Shown one piece after another: positions 1 to 11,824 of a DNA stretch of 64,000 bases. Source of the DNA: Morella rubra (lineage: Eukaryota > Streptophyta > Magnoliopsida > Fagales > Myricaceae); NCBI GenBank assembly GCA_003952965.2, contig CM025853.1, positions 13,540,053 through 13,604,052 on the forward strand, read 5' to 3'. The notes below the pieces were generated by a model. It was given only the letters and a program-made list of their open reading frames with translations, was not told the origin of the DNA and did not search any database. Numbering within the stretch: position 1 is the stretch's first letter; every line of letters starts with the position of its first letter. The position numbers and the translations under genes were made by a program.

Positions 1-240
1 TCAATCGAATTGTTCCATGAACGAACTTACCCAAACTTACATTATTCAAACCATTAAAAGCTTAATAATCACATGAGAAAACGTATACTTATCAGGGGAA
101 GTACCACAACCCAACATCTTAAAATAATCATACCTTGGTGAGAGATACGGCCCTCAAAACTCCAAGTGATGGTAGCAACCCGCAAGAGAGAAAGGGAGAA
201 AGAGAGAGAGAGAGATAGAGATTTTGGGAAGGAAGGGAGA

Positions 241-242
241 GT

Positions 243-299
<57 letters not shown>
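241..299. repeat. Compound (GT)n(GA)n microsatellite
   Basis: A run of GT dinucleotides changes directly into about 17 GA dinucleotides. Shorter GA-rich runs lie just upstream (190-225). Any open frame here, on either strand, is only translated dinucleotide repeat (Ser-Leu or Thr-His strings). Confidence 0.95.
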
Positions 300-305
<6 letters not shown>

Positions 306-423
306 GAGGCAGTGACAGGGAAGTGGGGGGCTGGATGGTTGAGGGGGTTTCCTTCTCTGCCTGTCTACCGTTTTTTTCAAATTCGAATGAATGAGTCAAA
401 TTAACTCCTTCATTTACGCGTGA

Positions 424-495
424 CCTGGGTCAAAACGACCCAGGACATCCAGTTTTTTTTTTAAAAAGCCAGGGCTCAAAACGGTTGAGCCCTGG
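424..495. repeat. Two adjacent perfect short hairpins
   Basis: The first hairpin pairs CCTGGGTC (424-431) with its complement at 437-444 around a 5-nt loop. The second pairs an 11-nt arm starting CCAGGGCTC (469-479) with 485-495, again around a 5-nt loop. Both loops are centred on AAAACG-like sequence. They may be the end of a decayed DNA transposon or part of a transcribed structure. The stretch 496-1214 holds no gene; 545-650 repeats CCGGT/CCGGAA-type strings of unknown meaning. Confidence 0.5.
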
Positions 496-1213
496 ATTAT
501 TAAAAAAAAAAAAAATACAAAAATACCAAAAATTCTAGCATTTCTGGTTTCATATCCGGTTCCGGAAATCCCCAAATATGGGATCTGATTCCGGTACCGG
601 AATAGGCCAGAACTAGTGCTGGAATCCTAGTATTGGAACCGGTGTCGGAATTTCCTGCATCCACTGGAATATTTCCCCACCCTTAAGGAAAAGATACAAT
701 CATAGATCCCAAGAAAGTTATTGCTGACACCTGCAAAATTTTAAAAATAAAAATTCCCTATTTTTAAGACAATTGCTTTATCAAACCAATGAGTATTGTG
801 GAAGCTCATACCACCAAATAATCCTATGGCTTTGGTGTAAGTTTTGAGTTTTGTCTTTACAAGATCTTCAGTAAAGTTCTAATTAATTAATCAATCGAGG
901 AGCTGTTAAATGAATAGATTGAATATTTCATCAATAGGATCTTCGAATCATCATGTTTTTCATGATTCTTAAATACAATAAACATGTACCAGAGTCCATC
1001 GTTTTTATTCTTCATTGAGAGTAGGATCACTGTAACATTGTTTCTTTGAGAGTGTATCTCAATGGTCAGAGACTACTATTACATTGTAGGTGTGAACCCT
1101 ATCGTCTCTCATTTCTATTTATAAACTTCCCAACCATAGAGGATGTCTTAAGACTAATTAATCCCTTTTAATACATATTAAGTTAAACTTTCATTTAGGA
1201 CAAGTATATAAAA

Positions 1214-1390
1214 TTTAAGGATTAAGGCAATTTAAGGGCGAAGGGTGAATTAGATTTTGAAAACTTTTCAAAAAACCTTGTAAAAAATTTAAAATCTCAA
1301 CCAAGCAAGAAATAAGTAAAGAGATAAGGTTAAAGATAGCGAATGTTAGAATTTTTTAGGTGGTTCGGCAAGGGAAAATATTCTATTCTA
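1214..1390 (-). mobile_element. Copia-type LTR fragment (3' end of LTR), minus strand
   Basis: Read on the minus strand, this matches the right end of the LTRs of the copia-type element at 20509-25156. It shares the 'aggtggttcggc' block (complement of the GCCGAACCACCT block in those LTRs) and the 'aaggattaaggcaa' terminus. No partner LTR or internal region is attached. It is an old, truncated LTR copy. The following stretch 1391-2390 has no recognisable gene. Confidence 0.6.
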
Positions 1391-2394
1391 AGAGATTTTC
1401 TTCTAAAAAGTGATAAGTAGCGTTAAGGATGGTATAAAACTAATTTAACGGCTAAAATATAGACACCTCATCAAACGAGCTGAAATAAATTTGGCTTGGC
1501 TTGGCTTGATTATGGCTAAAAGCCTAGCCATCCCTCATTTCCTCCCTTAACACGCCTCCATTTTGTCCTCTTCCCCGTTTTCTTCTCTAACTGCTGCTCT
1601 GTGCGCTGGAGAAAGAGCTAACAAAACCTTATGCCTTGAGACAGAGCGAACAAAACAAACGAAACTTCTTGCAATCGACTCAAGGTCCCTACTACTCTGT
1701 GAATCTTGTTCCCCATTGCAAGTGTCTTAAAGTTTTGACTATTAACACTGCTCTATGTCTTGATAATGCTGGATTTGGAGAAGTTTAAACGCTGGTCTCT
1801 TTTCTGCATATGTAATTTTTTCTGCATTTATTAGGTTTTCTTAAGTTCAGTTTTTATGTGGGACTTTAGATTTGGAGTATGATGCCATTTGAATTTTCGT
1901 TTTGTTTAAACGGTGCCCTCTTTCAATTTGAATTTTATTTTTGTAAGTGCTGGAGTCAAATATTTAAACTAGAATCTTGGTTTCCCTTATATTTCTCAAT
2001 TGAGTAATATTTGTTTTTTTTTTTTTTGTAAATTCTGATACATCCATTCAATAAGTTTTGAGTGTTTGGCTTTCATTTAAACTGCAATGTAATATAAGTA
2101 CTATGTTATTATCAACAGAAAGAAAAAATTCTTCTTTCTTTATTCTTTTTGTTTGTAGTGATTTTTGTGTCTTTTGCTAATTAGGATATTGATTTTAAAT
2201 AGGTTGATAATTGGCAGAGCTACATAATATTAATCTAAATGTAGATAGGCGGGGGTCTAGTACTTCCTCAAACCTGGAAGGTTTGTCAATTTCTTTGTCT
2301 TATTTGTGGACAAACTCAGATAGATTTCTATGGTTGGATTGTGCAGGTGAAATGATTCAGGCAAACAACAAAAATATTGTAAATATTTTGTCCT

Positions 2395-2672
2395 TAGAGT
2401 GGGTTCAAGAATAAAGAAAAAGGGTATTATACAGTTAAAACATTGGCGTGCAATAAATAAGGATCAATAAAAAAGAACGAACTGGAGGTGCCTTTAAGGA
2501 AAGAAAGACGAAATACTAGATATGAGTGTTTTGCAAGTTTCTCCATTCAACGACAGCTGAGTGGGAAGTATTACACATTTGATTGGTGTGCACAATACAA
2601 CCATGAATTGGCTACACCATCGAAAGTCAACTTTCTTTGTCACATAGATGAATCAACGAATTGCAACATCTC
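2395..2672 (+). pseudogene. FAR1/FHY3-type DNA-binding domain remnant
   Basis: In the frame ending at 2739, translation gives a stretch typical of the FAR1 domain of FHY3/FAR1 proteins, which are transcription factors domesticated from Mutator-like transposases. Visible parts are a Lys/Arg-rich region, the cysteine of 'RYECFASF', a Gly-Lys-Tyr-Tyr turn and the hallmark 'YNHELATPSKVNFL' (about 2596-2637). The upstream part of the domain is in the same frame but has an in-frame TAA near 2458. The homology stops exactly where the LTR fragment at 2673 begins. No SWIM or transposase core follows. It is a broken fragment, either of a FAR1 gene or of a FAR1-type MULE. The region upstream of 2395 could be its 5' part, but I could not recognise it. 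Confidence 0.6.
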
Positions 2673-3330
2673 TGTAAGTCCAAGTGACAACCCAAGAGGA
2701 AGGGTGAATTGGGTTTTGATTAAAATTAACACTTTTTAAAAGATAAATAAAGATAAATATTCAAAAGGTGTTCAGCACAAAACAATAATCAGAAATATGA
2801 GACAAATAAAGGAGAGTAAGGGATAGAGAGATGACATCGATATCTTTAGCTAGTTCGGCCAAGAGTTGCTTGCATCCACCCAAGGCTATTTTCTTCCTTG
2901 GGCTTTCTCTACTATTCATCAATAGTAATCACACCCTAGCGTTTGGGTGCTAAGTAAGCTTTTACAAAGTATTTTTCAAGATTATGCTTCAACTCTCACT
3001 TCAAATCCCAATAACATAAAGTGGATTTCTTCTATCCTTACGGGTAGGCCCAAGTGTATCCTCACACTCAAGAGTTTTACAATGAATTGATACAATAAGT
3101 AATAAAGAATTACTCTTTAAGTCAAATTCCCAGGTGTGAAGCACAATAATAAGTAAGAAGACTAGATTTAAGAACGAAAGTTCTAGTTTTGCAGGTGTTA
3201 GCATTAGCTTTCTTGGGATCTATGATTGTCTTTCTTCTTTAAGCTTTTTCTTTCTATTGGAGGCTAATCATAAATGATGATGCAAGAGATTTTTTTTTTC
3301 TTTTTGTCTTGTTCTATTTATAGCCTTCTA
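2673..3330 (-). mobile_element. Copia-type LTR inserted in the FAR1 remnant, minus strand
   Basis: Read in reverse complement, this follows the 3' two thirds of the solo LTR at 57534-59034. Shared blocks include the 'cccctcttgggttg' type terminus (complement at 2687-2700), the GCCGAACC block (complement near 2854), the 'ccttggg' and 'ttcactatt' blocks (2880-2920), and the 'ggatttcttctacttt' block (about 3020-3045). The left boundary abuts the FAR1 remnant. The other LTR end (TG...) and a target-site duplication were not found, so it is truncated or belongs to a diverged subfamily. Confidence 0.6.
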
Positions 3331-3399
3331 GATTTTAGTGGTCTCCAAGATATTGAATTGTACTATTGGAGTGTTGCCCTTTTCATTTTTACTCATGTC

Positions 3400-3590
3400 A
3401 TTTTAGGTTTAATTTTTTAGTCCTTGGGTACACAATCTTTACAAAATTTGGTCCTTCTATCACCCCTCAATTAATTCCCTTAACAGAAATTGTTGCCACA
3501 CAACTTCTCACTCCACCTCACCCTAACTTATCCATTTTAGCTCCATCTGTTCTCTCCGAATGCCCAAAATGATAGCCAACTCATTCAATA
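3400..3590. repeat. MULE-like TIR fragment
   Basis: The phrase 'ttttttagtccttgg' followed by 'aaaatttggtcctt' and a Thr/Pro-rich tail resembles the outer part of the long TIRs of the element at 3656-4999. No matching inverted partner was seen. It is probably a relic of a second, related element. Confidence 0.35.
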
Positions 3591-3655
3591 GAAAGACAAA
3601 GAAAAACAATGTTAACACAAATACAAACTACATGCATTCTTCGGCAAGAAAAAAA

Positions 3656-4999
3656 GGCAAAATAACATTTTAATCCTTGGGTTTTGCACCCCTTTTATTT
3701 TTTAGTCCTTAGATTTAATTTTTTCAAATTTTGGTCCTTGAATTTTTTGTTGTTTACAAAAGAGCCCTTCCGTTAGGGCTCCGTCTCTTTCCCTAACGAA
3801 AGGGCCTCCGTCAGGGCTCAGGGCCTGCCACATCAACCATTTTGCTATTGCATGAAGGAAATTTACAACTCAACACTGTCATGTCATTCATAAAGTGAAG
3901 TGAATGACCCAGGAAAGAAACAACGTCAGAACCTTCAAGCTTGTAAGTAGCAAAATCGAAGTTAAAAACTATCTTTTGATTTTCCAGATCCTCTCTCTCT
4001 CTCTCCTAGTATAGCTTGCATCTTGATAACCAGCAAAGCATCTTCCTCTTGCAGTATAATAAATCGAACTGACCCATCCTTAAACCAGTCTCCATTTCAT
4101 GGAAACCTTCCAAAGATATAGTCTTTTATAACTTGTTGCTACAACCCAGGAAAGAACCAAATCCAAATTCTTGCCAGATTTGATGCTATTTACAGTGACA
4201 ACGACCTCTGCTTTCTACATATAGTTCCAAATTTACCAAGATATAAGAGAAACGAAAAGAAAAATCCAAAATTTGTCATTTTTATCCAAAAAATCACCTC
4301 GCATTCTCAATCTGATCCTCCAACACCCAAGCTCTACTTTGCCTTCTCGCACACCTACTGAACACCAATCTCGAATGACTCTGACTTCTGCTCCAAGACA
4401 CATATTCATACTTAGAGGACGAAGACCTAAACCTCAAGAAGGAGAACAAATTGTAAAAAAGCCATGTGAAACCCACCACTCTTTGTCCCTCTACTCCTCT
4501 TCGAAGCCCACAAAATCCTTCTCAAAGCCCCACTTGCCAAGGGTAAGAATTTCGTGGACAATGATAATACCCATGAGTTTTCTCCCAACTCCTTGTTAGC
4601 TATAATGCCCAAGCTAACTGGAATTTATACAACCACAAGCTTTTTATCTTAATTAAATATCGATAAATAAGAAGAAAAAAAGAAGAAGCTGATATCAAGA
4701 TATTTGAGTTGTTTGTGAGTTAAATTTATAATTGCTGAAAAAACTTAAAAACAAATGAGAAACTACGCCTAATAGTCAGTGCTGAGTTGGTAGTGCTGAG
4801 TTGTAAATTTCTTTCATGACATGGCAAATGGCTGATGTGGCAAACCCTTTCGTTAGGGAAAGAGACAGAGCCCTAACGGAAGGGCTCTTTGTGAAATAAA
4901 AAATAAAAAAAAAATTTAAGAACCAAAATTTGAAAAAATTAAATCGAAGGACTAAAAGATAAAAGGGGTGCAAACTCAAGGACTAATGTCATTTTTTTC
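3656..4999. mobile_element. Non-autonomous MULE-type element with about 170-bp TIRs
   Basis: The left arm (3656-3830) and right arm (about 4840-4999) are close inverted repeats. They share the blocks 'gcaccccttttat', 'tttagtcctt', 'aattttttcaaattttggt', 'gagcccttccgttagggct' and 'tctttccctaacgaaaggg'. Flanks AGAAAAAAA (3647-3655) and AGAAAAAAC (5000-5008) look like a 9-bp target duplication with one mismatch, but the sequence is simple. There is no transposase inside. Minus-strand segments at 4290-4610 and about 3980-4230 have coding-like stretches that I cannot assign, so gene-fragment capture (Pack-MULE) is possible. Confidence 0.7.
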
Positions 5000-5008
5000 A
5001 GAAAAAAC

Positions 5009-6589
5009 CACTTACATTATCCCTTTATGAAATGACGACATCTATGGAAGTGAAGAAATCCCCAAAAATAATTGAGCCCACACGAATACAAATCCAAACC
5101 ACACCACACTTGCAATCTTGTCCAATTTATTTGAGATTTGAGCTGAATCGTCTTTTTTAGGTGGTATTGGCATGGGTTTTGGAGTTTCACCCACGATCTC
5201 AAGTGGAGCTATTTGAAGCACTTTCGTGTGAGTATCGATGCAACAATGGAGAAAGATATAGAATGGCTCTTTTCATTTTATGGGTTCCCAAAAAATTACA
5301 TCTTTATGCTTCTTTGGAAAACCACGACTTTGTTGTGGTCCCGTGTGATGTCCTTTTGTGGGTTTTGTTGCATTTTCCTCATTCTCCTTTGATGTTTGTT
5401 TTTGTTTTAGTGTGAGACAGTGCTATCGTTGTCAGTGCTATTGTTGTCCCGTGATGTTTATTTGAGTGTCTTGCTATTTGTTTTGTTTTTTGGAGGTTTA
5501 ATATTGTACTTTAAGTTTTCACACTTGAATAGAGAATAACGCCCATGTGATAAAGAATGTGGGTCATGCTTTTATGTAAGAGGAAGACAAATAAATGTTG
5601 GACAGATGTAGAGGAGTAATTCAAACAAATACATGTGATTGTGGTCTCAATATTGACATTATTCATCCTTGACTTAGAATGGACATTGTTGGTTATTATC
5701 CCATCTGATGCATCCTTACTTTAGAATAAACAACTCATCTTAAGTATAACTGACATGTAAAATATTAGACTCTTATAGATAGATGCAAAACCTAGTTGCA
5801 TATCAAAAAAAGCAAATTGCTCAGGGCAGAAAAAATATGTAGAAGAAAAATAGACCTCTGAGAAACATTAAATAGAAAATGTTATCTAAATAGTTCCCAA
5901 AGAGTATGGCAGCTCAGCAGTTTTAGTTAAATGGAATTAAGAGGCATGTGCCAGTTTCATTAGCATTATTTTGTAATATTATATTGCCTTCATAAACAAA
6001 ATTGCAAAAAGCTGTTCTTGTAAGGCATAAACCTAAACTAAAAAAGAAATAGAGTTATTCATCTCTCCAAAATTTTAAACTAAAATTCCAACATAGCTAG
6101 ATCTCAGCCCCGAAACCAACTTTCACATTGTATGTTGCTAAAGCAACCCAAAAACAGATGTTAACAATTTTGAATGGCCTAAACATATATTTTGACATTA
6201 GAACTAGTGTAAACATACATGCACTATCAAACTCAATAACAACTTTATCTAAATATTATACTCTTGTAGATGTTTATTTTGATTTCAGCAACTTTACGGA
6301 GAAGGCATTTTTGCTATTTAATTACTCAACCCCCTTTAGTAATTTTTCAGCTGTACTGTAGGTAATAGTATATCATTGTAGGAAATTTCTTGGTGGACGA
6401 TGTTAGCTCTATGTGGGAGGCAAGGCAAAGAAAGTGGGACATATGGATGTTGACTTTTGAGTGTAATGGAGTGTAAGAATAGTGTGAAGCCTTTGTGGTA
6501 TTGCTCAGCGGGAGATCGATGGTACACGTTTGAAGATTGATAGGAATATCATCAAATTGGGTAATTTGGCACACAGTTAAAGTAGTAAG
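5009..6589. other. Unassigned AT-rich stretch before the MULE transposase
   Basis: No gene can be supported. Open frames are short (up to about 84 codons, 5161-5415) and unrecognised. From about 6380 the sequence may be the decayed 5' part of the Mutator transposase that follows; a 'KPLWYCSAGDRWYTFE'-like stretch is readable near 6488-6535, but with stops after it. Confidence 0.4.
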
Positions 6590-9420
6590 GTGCTGAATAT
6601 ATTTGTAGATCACGATGTGGAAGCTGTTGAGCCAGAAGATGTGGGGGATGATGATGGTGTCAGGGTGGATGATGAGGTTGTATTTAAGGAAGATATGCAA
6701 CCTTCATGGCGTGCTAGTAAAAGAAGGAAGGGCTCTTGGGGTTGGAGACGTAGTAGGCCACATAAGGGCGTTCAGATTGGTAATCTAGTTGACCAATCTG
6801 ATGAGGAGGATAGAGGATCTGACTAAAGGCACCAACTTTGAGGATTTTATTAAGGATGAGGAAGAAAAGTCTAATTTGTTTGATGATGTTGATGGTCCAA
6901 GAGGTGACGAGCAAGATAGTGGTGCAAATGTGGATTGGTTTGGGACTTTTCCAAGCCCCTTGACTGGAGACGATGACGGTGATGTCACTTTTGGGTACTG
7001 GGACAACAATGACATATATAGCTTGGACTGGTCCGATAATGGTGTAGCCCTAAACAGAAGAAGATATCTCGAGTTTAATGAGAACAATATGCACGGTGAT
7101 GTTAATTTGGACTGTGGGCTTATTTTTTCCAATATACAATTAGCACGGAATGCTCTGAGGTGATATGTAGTGTAGAAACATTTCGACCTTACATGCACAA
7201 TGATAAGATCTGAGTGCAAGCCATACGTAGAGACGAGCCATGCAATTGGTACATTATCATTTTGGAGATAAAAGACCGGGATGGGTTCCAGATCAAGCAC
7301 TTCATTTTTGATCACACATGCGGTGCTCATTACATAAATAGAAAATGTGACGTTGAGTTCTTGGCTCAACAATATTTACCAAATTTTAGAGATCATCCGA
7401 GCTGGCCTGTCTTTGCACTTTAGGGTCAGATTCGGAGGGACTTTAATTGTGAAGTTTCATTGCACCTCTGCTATAGGGCTAAAAGAAGGGCATTCGGAAA
7501 AGTCCATTGAAATCAAGTTGAACAGTTCAAATATGTTTGTCAGTATGGGCTGGCTGTTCAAAAATGGAACCCGGTCAACCCTATGACCCTTCTCAAGACT
7601 GGGGAACACTTCAACGGGTTCTATATCTACCTTGCTCCATTCAAATTTGGGCTAATGTATTGTAGACCCATCATCGGTGTTGATGGATGCCACTTGAAGG
7701 GTTAGTTTGAAGGGAAGCTGTTATGCACTATTGGGAAAGATTAGAATGACGACATGTTCTGAATCTCATTTGCAGTGGTTGAGGAAGAGGCCCGAGATTC
7801 ATGGACTTAGTTCACGAGTCAATTATTGGATGATATTGGACCAGTGAAAGTTTATGGGTGGACTTTCATGAGCGTTAGACAAAAGGTATTCGTCGTGCAC
7901 TATTGTTATGTTTATTTTAATGGTAATTATTATTTCACTGACTTATGTTGTTTGTAATGCAGATATTGGTCTTACTTTCGACCATAAGCTTACAGAAGTT
8001 GAGCGTAGATTTGTCTTCACCATCTACATGCAAATCGTAAGAGTGTTGGGCACAAAGGTAAGGTAGTAAAGGACGCCTTGTGGAAAGCTGCAACTGTCAC
8101 AAACCACACTCTGTTTGAAGCTCAAATGGCCCACATCGAACTTATTTTTTGTACTATCCACAAATATCTGAGTGCGATAAATCCAGCCTTATGGTCACAG
8201 AATGCATTTGGTGTTGGTTGTAAGAGCAACATGCTCTTGAATAACCTTGCTGAAACTTTCAACTCTTGGATCAAGAAAGTATATTGCAAGCCTATCATCA
8301 CCATATGTGAAAAGATAAGACGGCAGCTACTGAATAGATTCTACAAAAAGAAGCAAGGGGAATTGGCTGCAATTAGTTATGCCCCTGAGTCAATGTGTCC
8401 TAAGATTTTTAAGAAGCTTGAAAAAATCAAAAGTGATGTAAGGGTTTGTGTGTGCTGTTGGCAAAATGGGTTGGAGTTTGAAGCCGACCATCCATTTGAG
8501 ACACGTAGATTGGTAGACCTTAAGGCCCTAATTTGCTCTTCTGGACAGTGACAATTATGTGGAATATCGTGTATTCACGCATGTGCAACGATCTACCATC
8601 GTAGACATCGCCCCAAGATTATATCACCGAATGCTATAGCATGGCAACTTACCTCAAATCGTACGAGAATGGAATACATAATATGCCTGGCCCAAAGGAA
8701 TGGCCTACAGATCACGCTAATGATAACATATTGTGCCTTTTTATTCGAGTTCAGCCTAGGAGATCTAGGAAGGCGAGAAGAAGGGATCTTGATGAAATGG
8801 TAGTCCTTTACAAGATTAATGGATGAGGGTACTCAGAGAGATGTGGCAATTGTGGTACGGAGGGTCACAACGCAAGAGCATGTCCTCATCCCGAAAATCG
8901 AACAAAAAGGTGTGGAGAAAAAAGAAGAAAACAACCCAGAATGTTGAAGTGGAAACTAAACGAATGGCCCAAATGTAGTTTTTTTATTGTCAATATTGTT
9001 TTTATTTGAAAATGTACATAATTGTGACTGACATATGGATTTTATGTGCTTCTGGAAAATGCCCAAGGTGGTGTTTCCACTAGTAGAGGTAAAGGTAGAG
9101 GCAGAGGAAGATGACATGCTCCTAATCCTGCTCCAGCACCTGATGAGAACGTTGGAGGAGGAGAAAATGACACGAATCAAGCAGAGGTACTTTTTTCTAA
9201 AATTGTTTGGTAGAGAAAATGTTCTATAATTGTGATTGATATATGAATTTTAATTGTGTACCTCTATAGACTGCCTAAGGTGATGCTGCCGCTGGCAGAG
9301 TTCGAGGCAAAAGAAGGGGTAAGGGAAGAGAAGAGGTTCCCAATGATGCTCCAACTACTGTTGAGAACATTGGAGAAGGGTATCCCAATCCTACTCCAAT
9401 TGCTGATGTTTAGACCTTTG
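6590..9420 (+). pseudogene. Decayed Mutator-like (MuDR-type) transposase
   Basis: The open pieces fit the order of plant MULE transposases. There is an acidic N-terminal region (6590-7163), then a MuDR N-terminal domain with 'DHTCGAHYINRKC' (7310-7350). The MULE core follows with 'GVDGCHLKG' (7678-7704) and 'DSWT' (about 7797). The helical C-terminal part (8078-8551) contains the 'LAETFNSWI' signature of this domain. SWIM finger remains follow ('CGISCIHACATIYH', about 8560-8600). A CCHC knuckle 'CGNCGTEGHNARACPHP' lies at 8842-8892 and GRGRGR-type tails at 9085-9110 and 9305-9330. The frame is broken several times: stops after HLKG and in 'KD-NDD', plus shifts near 7420 and 7580. The second catalytic Asp, normally in 'SDRQK', is read as Val ('SVRQK', near 7875). 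A possible intron lies at 7886-7960. TIRs for this element were not identified. It cannot encode an active enzyme. Confidence 0.8.
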
Positions 9421-11470
9421 TTTGGCTACTTCCTAACAAAAAGTGGGAGTAGTTTAGTGGTCTGTGTTTGTTGGTGGTTGGGGTTTGGTTGTTGTCTTCA
9501 GATGGGTTTTGTTGGCTGTTGACTGGATTTGGTTGATTGTGTTACTATTTCTATTTCGTCTTGATGAAATGTAGTTGTTTTATGTTTTGAACAATATGAC
9601 TTTTGTTTAAAGATAGTTTTAAAACTCTTTGATGTTTCTTTGTAGTTTTAAACTATGTCTTTTTGTATTGAAGTTTTTAAAAACTCTTGAGAGTATGGTT
9701 TTTAAAACTTTAGTTGATGTTTTGGAACTAGAATGTTACTAGTGTCAGTATTTCAATTGATGCTTAGTTTAATTAGCATTCTATAGCATTTTTGATATGA
9801 GTTTGCTAATTTTAATTATTTCTGGTGACAATTTTTATAAGTCGTGCTATGAGATAGGGAGAGATGCCCTTTATAGATGTTACTTATCTTAGGGGGAGAT
9901 TGATAATTTTTAGTTCATAGCTTATTTAATTGTAGTTGTTATGTTGGTGTGATTTGATTAACTTGGAACTAATGAGGTTTATCTTAGTTCTTGTGTCTGT
10001 TGATATTGTATTGTGCAAGTTTAATAATCTTAGGAATTGTGTTGTATAGCCTATGTTAGTATAGGTTGGTCTCATTGTAAATAGATTCTGTTGTGGTGAT
10101 CAAGAGAATTCATGTCTTTAGAGGTTAGGTTTGTTGTCATGAAGTTTGCCAAATGGGGGGATTGTAGATGTTATTTAGTTGGCATATAACTTAATGGTTG
10201 TAATTGTGTCTTGTTTATTCCTAGAGATTCAAGTACATTAAAGCAATGCATAGTTCAAGATTCTTAACAGTGTAGGAGTGTGTTTGGAGCATATGTAGTT
10301 TGATAGAAGCCCTCCTACAGTATGTCATTGCGAAGTTGGAGCACTGGTTATTTTCAGGTTGACAAAGTTTACTAGGAGTTTGCTTGAGGTTTACTCAAGA
10401 ATTACGTAAGCCATTCTGAATGTTTCTAACTAATTTATGAACGCCCCAAATTTATATTACCTTTGTGATTCCCTCCTCAGAAGCCTAAGATATAAAAATC
10501 CTTTCCTCCTATGTCATAAAGTGTTCCTTTGTATATTTCAGAGGATAAGCCTTCTTAGCCTTCCTCTTAAATATTCTCTATAATTGTTTCTTAGTTTACT
10601 TTGTACGAACTAAAGTGTACCATAAAGATACAATATCTGTTCTTTAGTTTCCTATTAGGGTTTTTGATCACACAAAGTTTATTCGCTTAGGTCTTAAGGT
10701 TTACCAGAAGCACTGGTTCCTTAAATGGTTTCTATGGCTTGGTTTGGTAGCAGTGGATGGAAGTTTCACAGGGTGGACTACGTTCAAGATCAGTAGTAAA
10801 GGTTCTAGCATGTTTGAACGGAAGAGACTGGGTCTCTTTTATTGCAAAGAGTGTGGATGCAGATTCAAGATTTGGGTAAGAAGTTTGGTGGGTTAGAGTT
10901 GCAAGGGGATTTGTGTATTTCTAACAATTCACCATGTAATTTCGAGTTCTCATTCTAGTGAAAACCTTTCTTGGCCACAAGACCCGTATAGTTTTTTTTT
11001 TCTTGAAGTGTGTCTTCAAAAAGTTTCTCATCGTAACAATCCATTTTGTGTGTGATTGTGTTGATTATCGTTGTTGAATTGTTCATATAGATTGAATAAT
11101 AAATCTGTCCAATATTGTCTAAGTTTAAAGATAGTAATCTTGAATATCTTGAAACTTTGATTAAAAAAATTTATTGCTTCATAGTTTTTCTTGTTATCCT
11201 CATATATAAAATTTTGGTTAAGATTTTGGGTTCTTGAACTTGCTGATATTCTTGTGAGTGTGTAGTAAACTGTTAAGAACAAAAAAAGAATTTGAAGAAC
11301 CTATTCGTCCTCCCTCTAAGTTCAGGTGTTTCATATTGAGTCTTAAATCATCTAGTTCATTTTGGTACCATTTCTAACACTTTTGTTGTTGTTCAAGTTG
11401 GTAGAGTTTAGGCCTTTTTCTTTTTTCCTGGTATTGAGCATATGTTGACATCTTTCTTTAAGTTAGTTTG
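9421..11470. other. Unassigned AT-rich intergenic stretch
   Basis: This may include the 3' tail of the MULE transposase unit. No open frame over about 90 codons, no recognisable protein, RNA gene or terminal repeat was seen. Confidence 0.4.
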
Positions 11471-11478
11471 TTTTGTGG

Positions 11479-11620
11479 ACGTGCAGATGGAAGAGTTGTT
11501 TTGTTGATGGGCATATTTTTTGTGTTGGACTTCTGGACGGACTAATTCTTTAATTGATGGGCAAATTTTATGTAGTGGAATTCTAAATGGACGGGTTGTT
11601 TTGTTGATGGGTAGTTTTTT
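11479..11620. repeat. Degenerate tandem repeat, about 55-bp unit, about 2.5 copies
   Basis: The motif 'ttgttttgttgatggg' recurs at 11493-11510 and about 11597-11614, with a diverged middle copy ('aattctttaattgatggg') near 11544-11562. Each is followed by a short T-rich spacer and a 'ggacttctgga/ggaattctaaa' block. Confidence 0.5.
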
Positions 11621-11824
11621 TCTAAAGAATTGTGAAGAAATGTGAATACTCTTTTGATAGTGTTGTGATTTTGGAATAGACGAGTTGCTTTATGTGTATT
11701 TCTCCATTTTAAAATGTGTTGCCAGACATGTATATTTGTAGATGTGGAATGAGTTGAACATCATTTGGTTGTTTTGAAACAATGTTCGCAAGCATGTGTA
11801 TTTGTCCATTTGGTAGACATATTG

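Noticed and set aside
69..380. Minus-strand 103-codon open frame
   Set aside because: It is largely the translated GT/GA microsatellite (Ser-Leu and Thr-His strings).
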